From Rhodobacteraceae bacterium M382 (GTDB lineage: Bacteria > Pseudomonadota > Alphaproteobacteria > Rhodobacterales > Rhodobacteraceae): DNA of 64,000 nucleotides. How positions within the stretch are numbered: the first letter of the stretch is position 1; every line of letters starts with the position of its first letter. The stretch covers positions 1,618,501-1,682,500 of the forward strand of contig CP081098.1 of assembly GCA_025141015.1 (NCBI GenBank), written 5' to 3'. The notes beneath the pieces are model-generated. The model was not told where the DNA came from. It saw nothing but the letters and a program-made list of their open reading frames with translations, and did no database searches. The position numbers and the translations under genes were made by a program. Shown piece after piece: positions 61,086-64,000 of the stretch.

Positions 61086-61733
61086 TCAGGTCACGATCTT
61101 GCGCAGGAATCCAGTCAGGTCGTCTGTGTGGTGGTGGATGTGGTCGCCATCATGGCGGGCCGGGGCCACATGTACGGTGCGCATTCCCATGGCATGGGGC
61201 GCGGCCAGATTGCGTTGATCGTCTTCGAACATGGCGGCCCGCGTCGGGGTGATGCCCGCCTGGGCAAACACGGTGTCAAACGCCTGACGTTCCGGTTTGG
61301 GGTGATAGTCGGCGTGTTCGACGCCATAGATGCCATCAAACAGCCCGCTCAAGCCACGGGCTTGCAACACGCGTTCCGCATAGGGGGCCGATCCGTTGGT
61401 ATACACAATCTTGGTCCCTGGAAGGTCACGGATATAGGCGGCCAGATCCGGGTCAGGCTCCATATGCTCCATGGACACGTCGTGGACTTCGATCAGATAG
61501 GGGTCGGGATCGACGCCATGTTCGCGCATCAACCCCGCCAAAGTTGTGCCATAGGTGCGCCAATAATGATGGCGCAGGCGATCGGCTTCGGGCCGCCCCA
61601 CGTTCAACTGCTCCATCACATAGCCGGTCATCTTGACTTCGATCTGATCAAACAGCTGCATATGCGGTGGGTACAATGTGTGGTCAAGGTCAAAGACCCA
61701 TTCCCCGACATGTGAAAAAGATGTTTTTACCAT
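61086..61733 (-). CDS. HAD-superfamily pyrimidine 5'-nucleotidase-like phosphatase
   Basis: A 215-residue HAD enzyme. 'WVFDLDHTLYPPHMQLFDQI' contains the nucleophile Asp and the acid/base Asp (DxD, about residues 14-16), 'IVYTNGSAPYAERVLQARGL' is motif II and 'MFEDDQRNL' is motif IV. Helical cap typical of the Sdt1-like pyrimidine nucleotidases. Start at ATG 61733 is chosen, because the residues before it are not family-like. It should dephosphorylate nucleotides or sugar phosphates. Confidence 0.85.
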   Translation of the reverse strand: MVKTSFSHVGEWVFDLDHTLYPPHMQLFDQIEVKMTGYVMEQLNVGRPEADRLRHHYWRTYGTTLAGLMREHGVDPDPYLIEVHDVSMEHMEPDPDLAAYIRDLPGTKIVYTNGSAPYAERVLQARGLSGLFDGIYGVEHADYHPKPERQAFDTVFAQAGITPTRAAMFEDDQRNLAAPHAMGMRTVHVAPARHDGDHIHHHTDDLTGFLRKIVT

Positions 61734-61878
61734 GCCCCGAGATGTAGGGCAGGGCCGGGGGCTTGGCAATCAAAGTGCCACCAAATCGCGCAAGGGAATT
61801 GTGTCAATCTGCAACCCAAGGCTTGATTGCCGACGGACCCGACCTGTAGACATGTCCAACCGATGACACGAGGACGCC

Positions 61879-62529
61879 ATGAACAGCAGCCGCCCGACCC
61901 AGAAAGATGCCTATGCCCTGATCCTCGAAGCGATCGACGTCGGGGTCTACAAGCCCGGTGATCGGCTGGTGGAAAGCGATCTGGCCGAGCGGTTTGGCGT
62001 GTCTCGCACTCCGATCCGCGAGGCGCTGCAGCGTCTGGAAACCCAGTCACTGTTGGAACGGGATGGCCGATCGCTGATCGTGGCCTCGCTGGACCACAAC
62101 CAGATGGCCGAACTGTATATGGTGCGACGGGAATTGGAGGGGCTGGCCGCGCGGCTTGCCGCCCGACATGCGACCGAAGAAGAGGTCAAGGTGCTCAGGG
62201 AGATGGTGGAGACCGACAATGCACTGGTCGGCAATCCGACCGAATTGGCCAAGGCAAACCGTCGGTTCCACGAGCAGATCCACCTGGCGTCGCACAACCG
62301 GTATCTGGTGCAGCAACTGGATCTTGTGCACCGCACCATGGCGTTGATGGCAACCACGTCATTGGCGGCCGAGGGGCGGGGCGAAATTGCCCAGAATGAA
62401 CACGACGGGATCGTAGCGGCCATTGCCGCGCGCGATGAAGACGCGGCGGCCGAGGCGCTCAAGGAACATATCTCTGTCGCCTTCATGACTCGGTTGAAAC
62501 AGGATGCGAAAAAGCGGATCAAAAGCTGA
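61879..62529 (+). CDS. GntR-family regulator with FCD domain
   Basis: A 216-residue FadR-type regulator. The winged helix-turn-helix covers residues 5-70 ('GDRLVESDLAERFGVSRTPI', 'REALQRLETQSLLERDGRS'), and the FCD ligand domain follows ('MVRRELEGLAARLAARHATE', 'NRRFHEQIHLASHNRYLVQQ'), with the His and Asp/Glu residues that hold a metal and a carboxylate ligand. A CTGTAGACATGT sequence about 30 bases before the start resembles FCD operators. No obvious target gene adjoins it. Confidence 0.88.
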   Translation: MNSSRPTQKDAYALILEAIDVGVYKPGDRLVESDLAERFGVSRTPIREALQRLETQSLLERDGRSLIVASLDHNQMAELYMVRRELEGLAARLAARHATEEEVKVLREMVETDNALVGNPTELAKANRRFHEQIHLASHNRYLVQQLDLVHRTMALMATTSLAAEGRGEIAQNEHDGIVAAIAARDEDAAAEALKEHISVAFMTRLKQDAKKRIKS

Positions 62530-64000
62530 TCAGATCGTTTCGCATTCGGATCCTGCATGACCGTGTTCGGTTTTGTCCCAGAAGAACGGGCACCAGATCA
62601 GTTCGTATAGCGCCTTGTACGCCGCAAAGACCCCCAGCGGAAAATAGGCCATGATGGTCAAAACCCAAGGGATCAGATAGCGGCGATTTGACGATGAAAC
62701 GGCTGTCATGCCGATCCCGATCGCCAGCACTTCGAACAGCATCAAAACGCCGGTGCCAAAGTTCAGAACATGCGGGGGCAACATGTCGGCGGCAGGATGG
62801 GGCAGGCCCAGCAGGATCAGCCAGAAGGACCACAACAGCGGGGCGAGCAGGAATTGTCCCAATGTGCCAAGAAAAAACGCCTGAAATCCCAGAAACCGTT
62901 TCAGCCCCAGATCTTGCCACAGCTCGATCGGGTTTCGCATGTGCACCAGATAGGTGACCATGAATCCCTTGAGCCAACGTGAACGCTGTTTGACCCACGG
63001 CCAGGGGCGGCAATTGGCCTCTTCATAGGTGGCGGTTTCGATCAGCTCGGTCCGGTACCCGGCGCGGCACAGACGCACGCCCAGATCGGCGTCCTCGGTG
63101 ACATTATGGGCATCCCACCCCCCCAGTTGCTCCAGGATCTCGCGTTTGAAAAACAGTGTGGTGCCGCCCAGCGGAACCACGAGACCCAGGTGCGCAATGC
63201 CAGGAAGGACAATGCGGAACCAGCTGGAGTATTCGATGGTGAAACAGCGGCTGAGCCAGTTGGAGCGCGGATTGTAATAGTCCAGAACCCCTTGCAGGCA
63301 AACGACGTCATCGTCCGCATGGGCAAATCGGTCGGCGACCATTTCCAATTGGTCCGGGGTCGGGGCATCCTCGGCATCCCAAACACCCACGATGTCGCCG
63401 CGGCAGAAATCCAGCGCATAGTTCATGGCACGGGGTTTGGTGGTCAACCCATTGTGGGTGGGGACTTCGATGACCCGCATCCATGCTGGAAGATCGGTTT
63501 GGGCCAATGTGTCCCGGGTCACGTGGTCGTGCTCTTCCAGAACCAGGATCACGTCCAAAAGCGATTTGGGATAGGTCAGCCGGCTGAGGCGTTTGACCAG
63601 TGCGCGGGCAATGGCCTTCTCCTTGTAGAGCGGCACCAGCACCGAAATCTTGGGCAATCGTGCGTTTGACACAGGGGGCGGCGACACAGGGGCAGCAATG
63701 AACCCATGCGTCGCAAGATGCATGGCGAACCCGGCGGCTTTCAGCGAGGTGAACAGACACAGCGTAAAAAGCGCCAGGATGCACCCTATGGTGAACAGCG
63801 TCAGAGGAAAGGCCCAGAACAAAACACCCATCAACAGCGGCAGGCACAGACCGACATAGCGATGCACCCGGCTATCCCAGGTGCGGCAGCTGTATTTTCC
63901 CGCAACCCGTGCACTGGCCGCCCGGGCCAGATCGGGCGTGAAATGCGAGGCAACAAAGGCGGCAATTTCCGTCTCGGTGGCGAGAACCGGGGCCACATCA
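62530..64000 (-). CDS. Membrane glycosyltransferase family 2 (BcsA-like), 5' end beyond the window
   Basis: At least 488 residues are present. Two membrane helices (around 'YVGLCLPLLMGVLFWAFPLTLF') precede a GT2 domain with 'ISVLVPLYKE', 'VWDAEDAPTPDQLEM' (D-x-D type), 'TEDADLGVRL' and 'KQRSRWLKG' (QxxRW), followed by four or five membrane helices. This is the plan of processive synthases such as cellulose or polysaccharide synthases, but the PilZ domain of BcsA is absent. A GTG at 63996 is possible as the start, though the frame stays open to the edge. Which polymer is made is unknown. Confidence 0.82.
   Translation of the reverse strand, partial: DVAPVLATETEIAAFVASHFTPDLARAASARVAGKYSCRTWDSRVHRYVGLCLPLLMGVLFWAFPLTLFTIGCILALFTLCLFTSLKAAGFAMHLATHGFIAAPVSPPPVSNARLPKISVLVPLYKEKAIARALVKRLSRLTYPKSLLDVILVLEEHDHVTRDTLAQTDLPAWMRVIEVPTHNGLTTKPRAMNYALDFCRGDIVGVWDAEDAPTPDQLEMVADRFAHADDDVVCLQGVLDYYNPRSNWLSRCFTIEYSSWFRIVLPGIAHLGLVVPLGGTTLFFKREILEQLGGWDAHNVTEDADLGVRLCRAGYRTELIETATYEEANCRPWPWVKQRSRWLKGFMVTYLVHMRNPIELWQDLGLKRFLGFQAFFLGTLGQFLLAPLLWSFWLILLGLPHPAADMLPPHVLNFGTGVLMLFEVLAIGIGMTAVSSSNRRYLIPWVLTIMAYFPLGVFAAYKALYELIWCPFFWDKTEHGHAGSECETI

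Overview
The window looks like a chromosomal segment of a marine alphaproteobacterium of the Roseobacter group (Rhodobacteraceae). The clues are moderately high GC, dense operons with 1-4 base stop/start overlaps, a tRNA-Tyr next to an rlmB-type methylase, and families typical of the group: a GapR/DUF2312 protein, a DUF6446 protein between glyQ and glyS, folB-folP-glmM, FolE2, a ScfR-type regulator and a symporter/histidine-kinase fusion. No plasmid, phage, CRISPR or complete insertion sequence was seen. The genus is not resolved.

Layout. 0-9 kb: the end of a LysR regulator; an MttB-superfamily methyltransferase overlapping a class III aminotransferase; a betaine-type ABC importer (proX, proV and a double-length proW); NnrU-like and DUF2478 genes. 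9-17.4 kb: tRNA-Tyr, rlmB, a zinc-ribbon protein that probably starts at ATT, YHS and CoA-binding proteins, then hisE-hisF separated from hisA by a divergent LysR/SDR pair. 17.4-29.1 kb: a complete branched-chain-type ABC importer, a divergent ScfR-like regulator, a response regulator/small membrane protein/SSF-histidine kinase operon, and an orphan FliM/FliN-like protein. 29.3-31.6 kb: a sulfur operon (Blh-type hydrolase, two half-size YeeE proteins, DUF442 phosphatase-like protein) behind a textbook FNR-type site. 31.8-40.2 kb: small proteins including GapR, a 2OG-Fe(II) oxygenase plus DddP-like M24 operon with a divergent LysR, folE2, trkH and a ThDP enzyme. 40.2-54.6 kb: a catalytically dead trypsin-like protein, glyQ-DUF6446-gltS-glyS-ppdK, a SleB-type hydrolase and folB-folP-glmM. 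54.6-64 kb: an EamA exporter, a small secreted protein, ilvC divergent from two Lrp-type regulators, a class V aminotransferase, a UbiH-type hydroxylase, a HAD phosphatase, a GntR regulator and a truncated GT2 glycosyltransferase.

How it fits together. Much of the accessory content suggests scavenging of small marine organic molecules: quaternary ammonium or sulfonium osmolytes (ProXVW, MttB, DddP-like protein), an unknown substrate sensed or imported by the HAAT transporter/ScfR/SSF-kinase neighbourhood, and reduced sulfur. The rest is housekeeping: histidine, folate, BCAA and ubiquinone synthesis, tRNA charging and cell wall.

The most unusual signals are: a pair of intergenic elements after two different genes that share a framework but carry different, perfectly paired inner hairpins; a trypsin-fold protein lacking all three catalytic residues; a probable ATT start that restores a zinc ribbon; a class II FNR promoter on the sulfur operon; and the oxygenase/DddP-like pair with a clear LysR operator. 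Functional statements are from recognition of families and motifs by eye; no database search was run.
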